Shown one piece after another: positions 24,247-35,881 of a stretch of DNA of 64,000 nt (position 1 is its first letter; each line of letters begins with the position of its first letter). The position numbers and the translations under genes are program-made. The stretch lies in assembly GCF_932526225.1 (NCBI RefSeq), contig NC_064035.1:21257969-21321968 (forward strand), read 5' to 3'. Origin of the DNA: Nematostella vectensis. Taxonomy: Eukaryota > Cnidaria > Anthozoa > Actiniaria > Edwardsiidae. The notes beneath the pieces are model-generated. The model ran no database searches and was not told the origin of the DNA. It saw nothing but the letters and a program-made list of their open reading frames with translations.

Positions 24247-25998
24247 GAACGATTGAAATGTGTGGTTGGGATAGGGAAGGCTTGGGTGATGAGAAATGTG
24301 TGGTTGGGATAGGGAAGGCTTGGGTGATGAGAAATGTGTGGTTGGGATAGGGGAGGCTTGGGTGATGAGAAATGTGTGGTTGGGATAGGGAAGGCTTGGG
24401 TGATGAGAAATGTGTGGTTGGGATAGGGAAGGCTTGGGTGATGAGAAATGTGTGGTTGGGATAGGGAAGGCTTGGGTGATGAGAAATGTGTGGTTGGGAT
24501 AGGGAAGGCTTGGGTGATGAGAAATGTGTGGTTGGGATAGGGGAGGCTTGGGTGATGAGAAATGTGTGGTTGGGATAGGGAAGGCTTGGGTGATAAGAAA
24601 TGTGTGGTTGGGATAGGAAAGGCTTGGGTGATGAGAAATGTGTGGTTGGGATAGGGAAGGCTTGGGTGATGAGAAATGTGTGGTTGGGATAGGGAAGGCT
24701 TGGGTGATGAGAAATGTGTGGTTGGGATAGGGAAGGCTTGGGTGATGAGAAATGTGTGGTTGGGATAGGGGAGGCTTGGGTGATGAGAAATGTGTGGTTG
24801 GGATAGGGAAGGCTTGGGTGATGAGAAATGTGTGGTTGGGATAGGGAAGGCTTGGGTGATGAGAAATGTGTGGTTGGGATAGGGAAGGCTTGGGTGATGA
24901 GAAATGTGTGGTTGGGATAGGGGAGGCTTGGGTGATGAGAAGTGTGTGGTTGGGATAGGGAAGGCTTGGGTGATGAGAAATGTGTGGTTGGGATAGGGAA
25001 GGCTTGGGTGATGAGAAATGTGTGGTTGGGATAGGGAAGACTTGGGTGATGAGAAATGTGTGGTTGGGATAGGGAAGGCTTGTGGGTGATGAGAAATGTG
25101 TGGTTGGGATAGGGAAGGCTTGGGTGATGAGAAATATATGGTTGGTAAAGGTAAGGCTTGTGGGTGATGAGAAATGTGTGGTTGGGATAGGGAAGGCTTG
25201 TGGGTGATGAGAAATGTGTGGTTGGGATAGGGAAGGCTTGGGTGATGAGAAATGTTTGGTTGGGATAGGGAAGGCTTGGGTGATGAGAAATGTGTGGTTG
25301 GGATAGGGAAGGCTTGGGTGATGAGAAATGTGTGGTTGGGATAGGGAAGGCTTGGGTGATGAGAAATGTGTGGTTAGGATAGGGAAGGCTTGGGTGATGA
25401 GACGTGTGTGGTTGGTAAAAGGAAGGCTTGTGGGTGATGAGAAATGTGTGGTTGGGATAGGGAAGGCTTGGGTGATGAGAAATATGTGGTTGGGATAGGG
25501 AAGGCTTCGGTGATGAAAAATGTGTGGTTGGTAAAGGGAAGGCTTGTGGGTGATGAGAAATGTGTGGTTGGGATAGGGGAGGCTTGGGTGATGAGAAATG
25601 TGTGGTTAGGATAGGGAAGGCTCGGGTGATGAGAAATGTGTGGTTGGGATAGGGAAGGCTTGGGTGATGAGAAATGTGTGGTTGGTAAAGGGAAGGCTTG
25701 TGGGTGATGAGAAATGTGTGGTTGGGATAGGGAAGGCTTGGGTGATGAGAAATATATGGTTGGTAAAGGTAAGGCTTGTGGGTGATGAGAAATGTGTGGT
25801 TGGGATAGGGAAGGCTTGTGGGTGATGAGAAATGTGTGGTTGGGATAGGGAAGGCTTGGGTGATAAGAAAGGTGTGGTTAGGATAGGGAAGGCTTGGGTG
25901 ATGAGAAATGTGTGGTTGGGATGGGGAAGGCTTGGGTGATGAGAAGTGTGTGGTTGGGATAGGGAAGGCTCAGGTGATGAGAACTGTGTGGTTGGGAT
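24247..25998. repeat. 38-bp minisatellite downstream of CFAP65, about 46 copies
   Basis: The unit is GTGGTTGGGATAGGGAAGGC followed by TTGGGTGATGAGAAATGT. Variants with GGTAAAGG and TTGTGGGTG recur in blocks in the right half. The array is purine-rich on the + strand and lies outside the gene. Open frames across it are artefacts. Confidence 0.94.
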
Positions 25999-25999
25999 T

Positions 26000-27225
26000 T
26001 TGATATTGGATATTTCTCCCATTCTCTTATTTATTTATTTTAGAGGTTTAGATTTATTTCATTGGAATGGTTAGATCCAAGGTTTCTAAAAACACCTAAA
26101 TATAATGCATTTCTGGATGTATATTTGCAGATATCAATTCCTATGGGGATGGGAAATCACCACTTAAAATGGTACATGAAAACTTCAGTATCGCATCTCA
26201 TCTAAAGCTGTGTCTGACATAATATTCAATCTTTGAAATCATGTTCCATCCATTACTTGTTCTTCGCAAGGACAAAGCTTGTCAGAATGAAGTTTTACAA
26301 ATGTACATTAATGGAACTTTTATTAAGGGGAAGGGTTTTTTAGGGCAAGATACTTAAACTTTATAACACTAGCAACAACCTTGTTCTTTTCAATAATAGA
26401 ATCCAGATAGACGTTCAGTCTATTCACATAGACTTAGCCTCTTTAGAGGCCTGTGGTGGTGAAAGGGTTAAGATAATGGGAAAAGGGAAATGTCAAAAAA
26501 GCTCAATCAAATTATTTTTATTACTGTTATATTTTTTTTCAACAAACCTTTAAAGTTGAGTCAATTTTCTTTATTTCTCTTCTCCCGTAGACTATTTTTT
26601 AGTCAATTGATATTCTTTGCTGTTTCTTCTCTATTAGAAGTAAGCATTTTAGCACTGTCAGTGATATTTTTTTAGGATTTGCTTTCAAAATCAATCTTGT
26701 CTCCATTGCATTCATTTTGGAGTATTCCACCAACAACAAGGCCACTATATGGTAAAGGGTGGGTGCACCAAAATGTCATGCACGAAAGGAGATATATTTG
26801 TGGATTTTAATTTCCACATTTTTCTGAATATTCGGTCCAATGGATGAGAATCGCCACTAAATCGATACATAAAAATCACAGTATCTAAACAATCTAAATA
26901 TATTATTTGGAATCTTTGGAATGCTGTTACATCCATGACATATTCTGCACAAGGGCAAAGCTTGTTTTGATTTAAAAAATATCCATAATACAACTTCTAT
27001 GATGGAACATAAGAATTTACCATTAGACTCTTGACAACTTTGACAGCCATATTCACACCAGGCATTGGGTTTGTTAACTTTGATGTACTGCATAATTTAA
27101 ATGATTGAATAAGGCCTGGATCCATTTGGTTGCTACAATGAATAAATCTCAGTAAAGAGCAGGATCCTAGATCCCACCAAAATACCAAAACAAAAGGTGT
27201 TAAAATCTATTTATTATGACTATTA
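26000..27225. repeat. Intergenic DNA with a diverged 200-bp duplication
   Basis: No gene was recognised. Segments at about 26130-26310 and 26820-26990 are diverged copies of each other. They share GGGAAATCACCACT versus GAGAATCGCCACT, and GGACAAAGCTTGT versus GGGCAAAGCTTGT, in the same order, so this is probably an old dispersed repeat. Confidence 0.55.
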
Positions 27226-27228
27226 TTA

Positions 27229-27268
27229 ATGAATATATAGATTTAGGCACTGCCTAAAAGCGGAGCCT
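27229..27268. repeat. Dispersed palindromic repeat (copy 1; copy 2 at 55271-55313)
   Basis: The segment contains TTTAGGCACTGCCTAAA, a near-perfect palindrome. Its reverse complement, with flanks CGCTTTTAGGCA and CTAAATCTATAT, recurs at 55271-55313. Two copies 28 kb apart with matching flanks suggest a mobile or dispersed family. Confidence 0.6.
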
Positions 27269-27879
27269 GCGTGGATGCACTTTTTTAGCAATACTTGTAG
27301 CAAATTTAAGGATATAGGGGATGCAAACTAGCTTTGGAGTAGTTTTATTTTATATCCATTTCCAAGTAAATCCTGGTGTCTGGGTACATTACTAATTTCA
27401 GCCATGACCCCCACCTCCTGGGGTTTGACTCTCCAATAAAGTAGATGGGGTGTAGATAATCATCTTTTAGGGTATAAACTTCACCCAACTACTATCCCTC
27501 AGGGGTGTTTAATGGTTATTCTGATACTGCTATCTTTTAGGGGTATCAAATTAATGAATTTTTGTATTCAATAACAACTGATATATTTACCTCCCTCCAC
27601 TCCCCCAGGAAGACTATCCAGGATTATGATGGATGAATGAATTGAATTGAGCACGAGAATGACAATAAATACTTTTATTAACAAATAGGTGCCTTTTAGA
27701 GAATGCTTGTTTTTATTATCATTGTACAAATGCACCATTATTTGACATGAAAAAGTCTAAGCTGAGATCCAGCAGTATGGGATTGCTTTTAGTAGGAAAG
27801 TGGTGTATACACGTAAGTAGGAAAAATGCATGGTGTTAAAAAGGTGTTATTCTGAATTATTAAGAAATGGCTTTTAATT
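27269..27879. other. Intergenic, nothing recognised
   Basis: AT-rich sequence with no convincing frame, repeat array or inverted repeat. Confidence 0.5.
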
Positions 27880-28215
27880 TAAAAGCATTTATTTAGGCTG
27901 GTGTCTTATCACATATAATTTGGTTGTGAAAAATTGTGCAAGCCATAATAGAAATATTGTATTGACACAGGAAATTAAAATGGTTCATTCAAAATTATTC
28001 ATTTCTAAAGTTAGGCTTGTGTCCTATCCTTTATAATTTGGCAATGAAAAATTGTGCACACCACAATATAAATATCGCAATGACATAAAAAAATAAAATG
28101 GTTCATTCGAAAAGTATTCATGTATAAAATTATGCTTGTGTCTTATCATTGATAATTTGGCAATGAAAAATCATGCACAACCTAATAAAATATTGTATTG
28201 TCATGAGAACCTATT
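27880..28215. repeat. Three diverged copies of a 118-bp unit
   Basis: The copies share AAAATGGTTCATTC, GCTTGTGTC(T/C)TATC, TATAATTTGG and AATGAAAAAT, spaced about 118 bp apart. They are AT-rich and non-coding. Confidence 0.65.
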
Positions 28216-28278
28216 GGTTATTTAGATCAAGAATAATAAAATATAACGGCTTAGGATATTTTTGAAATATATATTATA

Positions 28279-28463
28279 CACCTATTTCAAACAAGGTATT
28301 GCATTGGAGGATCAATGTGCGGTAACACTGATTGGTTCATTCAAAAGACACACAAAAAGAAACATGGGTAGGCTTTGATCTATGCTTATTTGTTGGCTCA
28401 TTTGATATCTTTGAAGCACTGCAGTTTGTGACATTGGTATTGTAACCTCATTTGAAATAGGTG
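28279..28463. mobile_element. MITE, 185 bp, TA target duplication
   Basis: The terminal inverted repeat CACCTATTTCAAA opens at 28279 and its complement TTTGAAATAGGTG closes at 28463. Both are flanked by TA (28277-28278 and 28464-28465), the target used by Tc1/mariner-type elements. The interior has no coding capacity. Confidence 0.72.
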
Positions 28464-28510
28464 TATTATATAAAATAATAAATGTTAAACATGTATTAAT
28501 AAAGAGACAA

Positions 28511-28608
28511 CAGTTTGTCTACCACGTAACAATTAATTTCCATATTTAGAGGAGGCACCTAAAGCACTCCCCTAAATATGGAAATCAATATATGTGGAAG
28601 ACAAACTG
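28511..28608. repeat. Inverted repeat of about 98 bp
   Basis: The left arm CAGTTTGTCTACCAC continues to TTTCCATATTTAG, and the right arm is its imperfect complement ending AGACAAACTG. The transcript would fold into a long imperfect hairpin. It could be a MITE or a small RNA precursor; nothing distinguishes these here. Confidence 0.6.
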
Positions 28609-29566
28609 CTTGGCCCCACCACTGCTGCCGCCTACAGCTGCATCACCTCTTTTTATCTTGTTGTTGTTCTTCTCTATAAAAAAAAGGATGAAAGAAGTAT
28701 CAAATTATATATTTTCCAAACGTTAGGGCTCACCTAAAATACACCAATAAACACCATCTAGAATACATGTATCATACCAGCGTAGGTTCATGGGTAACGT
28801 ATCAATTAATTAATGGGTCATGTAAATATGCGATTTTTTTTTATTTTATGCTGTAATTGATGAACTGAGGGGAAAAAGCATAAATGTGTCAGATAAATAA
28901 GACCTGACTGGAATCATTTAGCCATATTTCTTTCATAGTATCAAAGTGAATTGGGTTCATTTACACCAAAATATTGATATACAGCTTACTTTTAAAATAA
29001 TTTATTAGTGTTTTTTTTTACACTTACCTCATTAAGCGGGAAAAAAGAAATTAAAACCTACCTGGTCCCCCTAAGAAAAAAGCTCTTATGTTGTATGCAA
29101 AGTAAAGAAAGATTTCAAAAATACAAACTTACTTTGTGTTAGAATATCTTTCTCCATGTTTATTATCAGCAATAAGTCAAATGTAAAACAGTTTAGAATC
29201 TAACCTTCAGTGTGTCTACAATTAGTGTACGTAGCATCTATACATTCATCTGGTATCTGCAAATTATATAGTCTGCTATGGCAGAGTCTGCTAATAGGAC
29301 TTTATGCTTGTACTCCTGGATTTCAAAATAGTACACCTGTCATGTACAGTATCTTTCATTGAAAATTGTTGTGCAAAATTGATATTTTAACTATAAAAGG
29401 GGTAACATCTAAACTTTGAAACTTTTACAAATATGACAGATCACCACCTACAATATGTACTTATGTATACGAGATTTAACTAAAACACAACTATAATATT
29501 TATGAAACATCTGAAAAAGAACAGAGAGACAGGTTCAGCGTATCAACATTTGTATGTTTCAAAATA
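28609..29566. other. Intergenic, nothing recognised
   Basis: AT-rich sequence without a supported gene, array or element. Confidence 0.5.
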
Positions 29567-29665
29567 ATGGCTGTATTAATCGATTCACTTATGTGAAACG
29601 AAACTCGTGACGAAGTGGTTTCCCTGCGCCGTCAAGTAGCGATTTTGCAGTTAGAAATGCAAGAG
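29567..29665 (+). pseudogene. Possible broken first exon (coiled-coil type)
   Basis: A frame starting at ATG 29567 reads 33 codons to a good donor, GAG|GTAAGG. One in-frame TGA sits at codon 10; CGA to TGA would explain it. The tail RDEVVSLRRQVAILQLEMQE is heptad-like and looks coded. No partner exon was found, and the foldback element begins about 140 bp downstream. Chance is a real alternative. Confidence 0.25.
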
Positions 29666-29802
29666 GTAAGGTCAGGAAAGAAACAGAACTTGTTTTAACA
29701 ACCAGCGTGAAGTTGGTTCCTTATTCGCAGTTCCTTTTTTGTCTGTTTCCTTATTCGCTCAGTTCCTTATTCAAATCTGGGGGGGGTACTTACGTGATAC
29801 CT

Positions 29803-32800
29803 TTTAATTCGAGTTGAAACAGTATTTAGGCATAACAGTTTATTCAGAACAAGTCCAACAGCATTTTCGTCGAGTAATTTTGGTTGCGTTAACGTGCTTT
29901 GCTGCTAACAAAGCTGTGAACATGAGACTCTATCTGCTACAAAAGGTCAAATTACGCAATGCGTGCAATCGCTTTCACAAATAAATCTAGCAAAAGAGAG
30001 GAAATCTACCTCTCATCTAATAAATGTATTTGTATCTTGGGCTTTCTTTCCAAACGCATTAATATATTTAGAGGAGAAATATTCACGAGAATTTAGAGGG
30101 ATATATAGAGGAGAAATATTCAAATATTCAAGGAATTTGACCTTGCTAACAAAACCACCATTTGACAGATAGTGCTTGTTGTCAATTAACACCTTGCTAC
30201 TAGATAAGGCTCTGACAAAACAAATAGATTAGTGCAGTGACACGAATAGGGAACTGTTCCTTATTGAAGTTAGTTTAGCGAATAAGGAAATGGAATCTCC
30301 CAACGTAAGATTTCGTTTTACGACTTATCCGAATAAGGAATAGACTATGAAGAGGATTGTCAGTGTTTGTTCATCATTTCTCAATAAAGGAAATGGAATG
30401 TATAACGCCCTAGTTCACTTTAACGACGCCTTCGAAAGAGTTCTCAAAAAAGGAAATTTGATTTTAAACCGCCATATCTTGTTTTAACTTACTTATCCGA
30501 ATAAGGAATAGACTAAAAGTAAGCTGTGAAGGGGGGGGGGGGGGGGGGGGTGAATAGGTTTGCGGATCGGCGGATTTGGCCCCGAAATGCTCACGGATTA
30601 CGGATTTTGATGATTATTTCAGCGGATTGGCGGATTCCCTGCTAGCAGAGGCCTCTTTTCTCTGTATCATCTTTCAATGAGGTATTGACGTGGGAACCAT
30701 CCTTATCGTACCTTTATATCAGTGTCAGGGTGTAACCTAAACTGTCAAACTGGTACTGTTGTAAAACGCATTGGTACAATGAGGAATATACATCTTCATC
30801 CACAGGCTGCATAGCTGTCTTAATCCAGTGGCCTTCTATTGGGGTGGGTTATCTGAGTTGCGCTTTGCAGCCTTATATTTATTTTCATATTTATTTTTAT
30901 ATTCATGTTATCTGCTTCGGGCCTAGCCCTAACCCACACGCGAAGCGTTAAAATTCAAGGCAGGGGAGCCGCTAGAGTATCTAGTTACAAGGCCGATACA
31001 CCTAAACAACAAACTACTTACCATAAGTAGTGTTTATTTACTTGTTGAGAAAGAAAGAACAGGGAGCCTTCCTATCACCGGCTTTGCTACATCATCTGAT
31101 ATAACCAGAGACCATTCAAATTAAAAGCATAGAATATGTATAAATTACCTTACTGACAGCGTTAAGAAGAGCACGATGATAAAGATAAGCTGGACTACAT
31201 GTCCTTGCGGCTTGGACATGGGACGCAATGCGGCAATTTACTTGCTTGTATCGTGTATCATTTGCCAAAGTTCGTTAGAAAGTGTTGATCTTGGGCAAAA
31301 CACTGTACAGTGTTTTTATTGAAATAACATAGAATTAAACAAGACTTCAAATAATGGTCCAAACCTCTGTATTTTATTATATTTATAAATACATTGATAG
31401 CACACACTTGAGCTGGGCCAGAACAGTAGCATGCCATATAAGATTGCGGGGGGGGGGGGGGGGGGGGGGGGACAATACAGAAACTATTAGGGGGTACAGT
31501 CCCTACTGTTCATTTCCTTAAATTTTGTGAAAATATTGAAAGGGGGGGGGGGGGGCACCCCCTGCTACGGCCCTGTGAGCTCACTATTTTCAACAAGATA
31601 AATTCTCTTAAACTAACTTCCCATTTATTGCAATACCATATTATAGTTTTTAAAAGACAAACATTTTAAGAGTATCGTAAAATGAGCACGAAAGCATTAT
31701 AGCATTATTTCCTAATTTGAATAATTCGTAAAAACGAAAACGGAGTTTTTAAATTCCATTTCCTTTTTCAAGAAATGTTAAGGAAACCCAAACAAGCCGT
31801 AGCATGAGTAGAAAATTTTGAAAGGGACACGGTAAAAGAACATTATTGGGGGGACAACCACGCCCTTCTAGTCATTCGGCCTTATAATTCGCGTCGTTAA
31901 AGCTAATTCCATTTTCTTATTCGAGAAATTCGTTCTATTTCTTATTTAAAGAATTCGTAAAAACGAAATCGGTCGTTATAAAATACCATCTCCTTATTCA
32001 AAAGATGTTGAAAAAAAACATGCTAACAATCTTCTTTTTACTCCATTCCTTTTTCGGTAAAAAAAAAAGTAGTAAGACGAAATCAGGCGTTATGAAATGC
32101 CATTTCCTTTTTCAAGAGATGTCGAAAAAACACTGACGATCTTCTTTTTAGTCTATTCCTTATTCGGATAAGTAAGTTAAAACGAGATCGGGAGTTATGA
32201 AATACCATTTCCTTTTTCGAGAACTCTTTCGAAAGGCGTCGTTTAAGCGAAATCGGGCGTTATGAAATTCCATTTCCTTTATTGAGAAATGATGAGCAAA
32301 CACTGACAATCCAGTTTTTAGTCTATTCCTCATTCGAATAAGTAATCAAAACGAAATCATGCGTTATGAAATACCATTTCCTTATTCGAGAAATGTTTAG
32401 AAAACACTAACGACCCTCTTTTTAGTCTATTCCTTATTCGGATAAATAGTTAAAACGAAATCAGGCGTTATGAAATACCATTTCCTTATTAAAGAAATGT
32501 TTAGAAAATATAAAAGAACCCTCTTTTTAGTCTATTTCTTATTCGGATAAGTAGTTAAAACGAAATCAGGCGTTATGAAATACCATTTCAATTGGAGGAA
32601 TGTTTAGAAAACAGAAACGACCCTCTTTTTAGTCTATTTCTTATTCGGATAAGTCGTAAAACGAAATCGAACGTTGGGAGATTCCATTTCCTTATTCGCG
32701 AAAACTGGAACAAGGAACAGTTCCCTATTCGTGTCTCTGCACTAATCTATTTGTTTTGTCAGAGCCTTATCTAGTAGCAAGGTGTTAATTGACAACAAGC

Positions 32801-33166
32801 ACTATCTGTCAAATGGTGGTTTTGTTAGCAAGGTCAAATTCCTTCTACACGCGTACGTAGTCAGGTAAAGCGTGAATATATTCCTAGAAATATATTAATG
32901 ATTTTGGAAGGAAAGCCCAATAAACAAATACATTTATTAGGTGAGAGGTAGATTTCCTCTCTTTTGCTAGATTCATTTGTGAAAGCGATTGCACGCATTG
33001 CGTAATTTGACCTTTTGTAGCAGACAGAGTCACAGCTTAGTTAGCATGTTCACAGCTTAGTTAGCAGCAAAGCACGTTAAAGCAACCAAAATTACCCGAC
33101 GAAAATGCTGTTGGACTTGTTCTGAATAAACTGTTATGCCTAAATACTGTTTCAACTCGAATTAAA
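29803..33166. mobile_element. Foldback-type element with long inverted arms
   Basis: The left arm (29803 to about 30510) opens TTTAATTCGAGTTGAAACAG. The right arm (about 32160-33166) is its inverted copy, ending CTGTTTCAACTCGAATTAAA. The match includes CTTGCTAACAAAACCACCAT and TAGATAAGGCTCTGACAAAA with their complements. The left arm has a short internal duplication (GAGGAGAAATATTCA at about 30070 and 30108) absent from the right. The loop is non-coding and holds poly-G runs of 20 (30531), 24 (31448) and 14 (31542) bases. Long arms with internal subrepeats and no transposase are the hallmark of foldback elements. Confidence 0.8.
31725..32700. repeat. 105-bp subrepeats in the right arm of the foldback element, about nine copies
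   Basis: Copies start with CGAAATC(A/G)GGCGTTATGA at about 31974, 32079, 32184, 32249, 32353, 32457, 32562 and 32663. They contain ATTCCTTATTCGGATAAGTA and TACCATTTCCTT. The left arm has only two to three copies in inverted orientation (30280-30510), so copy number differs between arms. Confidence 0.8.
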
Positions 33167-33174
33167 GCCGCATT

Positions 33175-33387
33175 GTCAGCAGTTCCGCATGCGCAGTCGA
33201 GGCGACCGTTGAGTAATTAGCATAACAATCGAAGTGTGTGCGTTGGACCAGAACAATGAATAAACCCATCAAAACACTCAATGCGTGAGGTCTTGAGAGG
33301 TTACGGCGCCGGCTGTTTTCCCGCGTTATTTCGTAGGTTTTTAAAATAAGACGGAATTATTGAACTAAAAAGAGGTTGGCTTAGAAA
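33175..33387 (+). promoter_or_regulatory. CpG-type promoter with NRF1- and E2F-like motifs
   Basis: Just upstream of the ATG at 33388 are GCATGCGCAG (an NRF1-like palindrome core) and TTTTCCCGCG (an E2F-like site), with no TATA box. This is the style of a broadly expressed promoter. It begins only about 10 bp after the outer end of the foldback element. Confidence 0.45.
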
Positions 33388-34239
33388 ATGGAGGAAAGCA
33401 TGGAGGAGGAGATCGAAAGAAGGACTCCTGATAGACAAAGCGTACAGGTAAGAAATGAGAATTTCTCACGTTCAAAGAGCAGAGCGGTAAAAGTGCATTC
33501 TTGTTTTCGTGTAAAAGAAGGCGCAAATAAACACTGCAACTCCTCTTGTAAGTGCGGTACACGATCAAAGCCGTGTCAAAATAAGGTAAGCAATTATTAT
33601 TTACTAAAACACACGACGAAAGTTATGCTATTTCCCTCTCCTGGAATTGTTGTTCGAAAAGTTACGGAGAGTAGACAGCTTCGCTTGTGACCTTTCAATA
33701 CTTTGCAAGGCCACGCTTCTTACAAAAATACACTTTTATCTTGGCTGGATTCCAACGTCGGTGATCAAAAGCACAATACTCCAATACATACCATATTAAT
33801 TCCATTGACTTATTTACTCTTTTAATTTTGTCAGAAGATATTGAAAATTCTAAAACCATACGTTACCCCTGTGTTTCATGTAAGCTTACTGTCTGCAATC
33901 CTTTAGTAATTGCTTCGATTATATTTTTTTACAGGAATCGACAACAAGAGAAGTTCATTCCACTTATGGTCCTGGTCCTAGGACGACACGAAAATCAGAG
34001 GAAGAAGAAATGAAGGAGGCAAATCGGCAAGTAAAGGTGCTGGTAATGATATCTGTAACTGTTTGCATTGTCAAGTACCGTCCAATCACTGCACTCCGCA
34101 CACGTGGTCAGTGCTTGTCAATCAAACGTACTACTTGTTTTGCTACAAATAGAACCACATTGTAAATCCTCATTACTCTTCATCCTACTGACTTCAGAAT
34201 AAAGGTACGACTCCGGTCAAAAGAAGTCCTCCCGACTAA
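33388..34239 (+). CDS. Short three-exon gene with a cysteine cluster, function unknown
   Basis: Exons 33388-33585, 33935-34030 and 34198-34239 join in phase 0 with GTAAGC/ACAG and GTAAAG/TTCAG borders. They encode 111 residues. The N-terminus is charged (MEESMEEEIERRTPDRQ). The middle has a CXC-like cluster C-x3-C-x-CG-x8-C (residues about 52-65, CNSSCKCGTRSKPC). The rest is acidic (KSEEEEMKEANRQ). It resembles cysteine clusters seen in uncharacterised and transposase-linked cnidarian proteins, which is inference only. The 3' exon is the least certain; another frame in the same region runs to a stop at 34290. A CpG-type promoter lies directly upstream. Confidence 0.42.
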
Positions 34240-34724
34240 TCATTACATTGGTGAAGAACCCTCGATTCTGCAAAAGAAAAACAAGTAAGTCAGTGGGTGA
34301 CGTGACCAGTGGGGAGTCTAACCCCATTCTTTCCCCCATCCTGAATTGGCACTATTTATAGGCAGCACACGTCTTTGGGAATGATCTGAGTGACTAGCAG
34401 TTGTGTTGTTTGCTATTACTATGTAGTTGTAATTGAATTCTGGCTATTCATACCTATTGGATGTTATTTTCTCGTATGTGCGAAATTGTGCCATGTTCTT
34501 CCCACAATCGTAACTTACGTAGCTTTTTCTCATCTTTTTCAAATGTTTGTAGTCACTCGCGATTAACTTGGTGACCTTACTGTCCATTACGATGTGTTTT
34601 TCGTTTTGCTTATCCTATACGTAGCGATACGCTACTTATTCCATAGTCACCGTGTCGGCCAAAGTTAAAAAAACCTCCGCGCTCGTCGGTCCCACCCTCT
34701 AGCATTCAGACTCGATCACAAACC
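34240..34724. other. Leader of the gypsy-like element; LTR not recognised
   Basis: This stretch lies between the small gene and gag. A 5' LTR and primer binding site would be expected here, but I found no segment repeated on the 3' side (40630-41690). Confidence 0.4.
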
Positions 34725-35879
34725 ATGGCGGCAAGGAATCCTGAATCGCCCGAATCTACACCCAGGCGTATAGAGATCCCACACCAACAGGCTCCTGATG
34801 TCTCACCCGAAGTGTTACGAAGCTTAATTTCCTCTTTTGACCATCTGAGAAATGCTGTAGAATACAAGCACTTAACAGCAACAAAATAGTTTAGCGGCTT
34901 TAGAAACAACAGTAGAGGAAAGCGGCGACCTTTTGGGACTCCGCGCAGGAATGAAGCCCCCTACCTTTAGCGGGGATGGCATAGAAGATGTAAATGATTT
35001 CATCACCCGTTTTCAACGGATGACTGAATTCTATCGCTGGGACGATGAAAGGAAGTTACGGGCCCTTCCCCTATATCTTACGGGAAACGCCAGCGTTCGG
35101 TTCAACAGCCACCCTAGGGCAGCATTGAACACCTGGGACGCAGCTCTCACACAATTAAAAAATCACTTTGATTCTGGGGCAAGCCAGTGGCTCTTGCGCC
35201 AGCAATTGGACCAAAGGGTCCAAGAAAAGTTTGAACCCCTTGCACAGTACATCGCTGACATCCGCCGTTTATGTCAGCGGCTCAAATTGCCAAAAAGCGA
35301 GTGGTTGCACCAATTTGTGCGCGGCCTGCGGGGACCACTCAAAGAGTACGTGGTACTCCAATCCCCGGCGGATTTTGAGACGGCTGAAACACAGGCTCGC
35401 CTGCGCGATGCGGTGTCCGGCCCACCAACCGATTTGGCTACTGTTTCGGATGAGCTTACTAAACGGGTTATCAACGGTGTAACCGGGGCTTTAGCTAAGA
35501 CAATCCCCTCATCCAACCCTTCTAAAATTGCTGCTTACGAACCCACCCCCGACCCCAGCCGCCCGTCCCATCGGCCTGGAGCCGATAACCTTACCAGGGA
35601 TGACATTAGACAAATCATTCAGCAGGAATTACGCAAAGAGCTCCGCAGATCGAACCCCCCAAACCAAAATTACGATCGTAATCGTCGTACCTATACAGGG
35701 ATCCCCATAAGTAGCAAGTGTAACACTATTCATGTCGCGCCCGGGATTCCCGTATTCCCAACCCGGGCAACCAGAACCCCAATTATCGTCCCTCCTTCCA
35801 GAGGCCACAATGGCAAAATAATGGGCCTCCCAGACGTCTCAACCAGGGAAACTGATAGAGGCTCCTGGTTATCGGGAAC
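34725..35879 (+). pseudogene. gag: Ty3/gypsy-like gag, broken
   Basis: A start at 34725 in the context AAACCATGGCG reads about 55 codons to TAG. A one-base shift near 34885 then opens the main frame, which carries a retrotransposon Gag core from 34963 on (PPTFSGDG, then a helical segment with WLHQFVRGL). Near 35710-35740 a second shift leads into an N/P/Q/R-rich tail, as expected for the nucleocapsid end; no CCHC knuckle was seen. A Tc1-like transposon cuts the gene at 35880. Gag would build the particle of a retrotransposon or errantivirus-like element, but this copy cannot be translated intact. Confidence 0.75.
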
Positions 35880-35881
35880 TA

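Noticed and set aside
25606-26022. Minus-strand 138-codon frame with HTFLITQAFPIP repeats
   Set aside because: It is a translation of the 38-bp downstream minisatellite.
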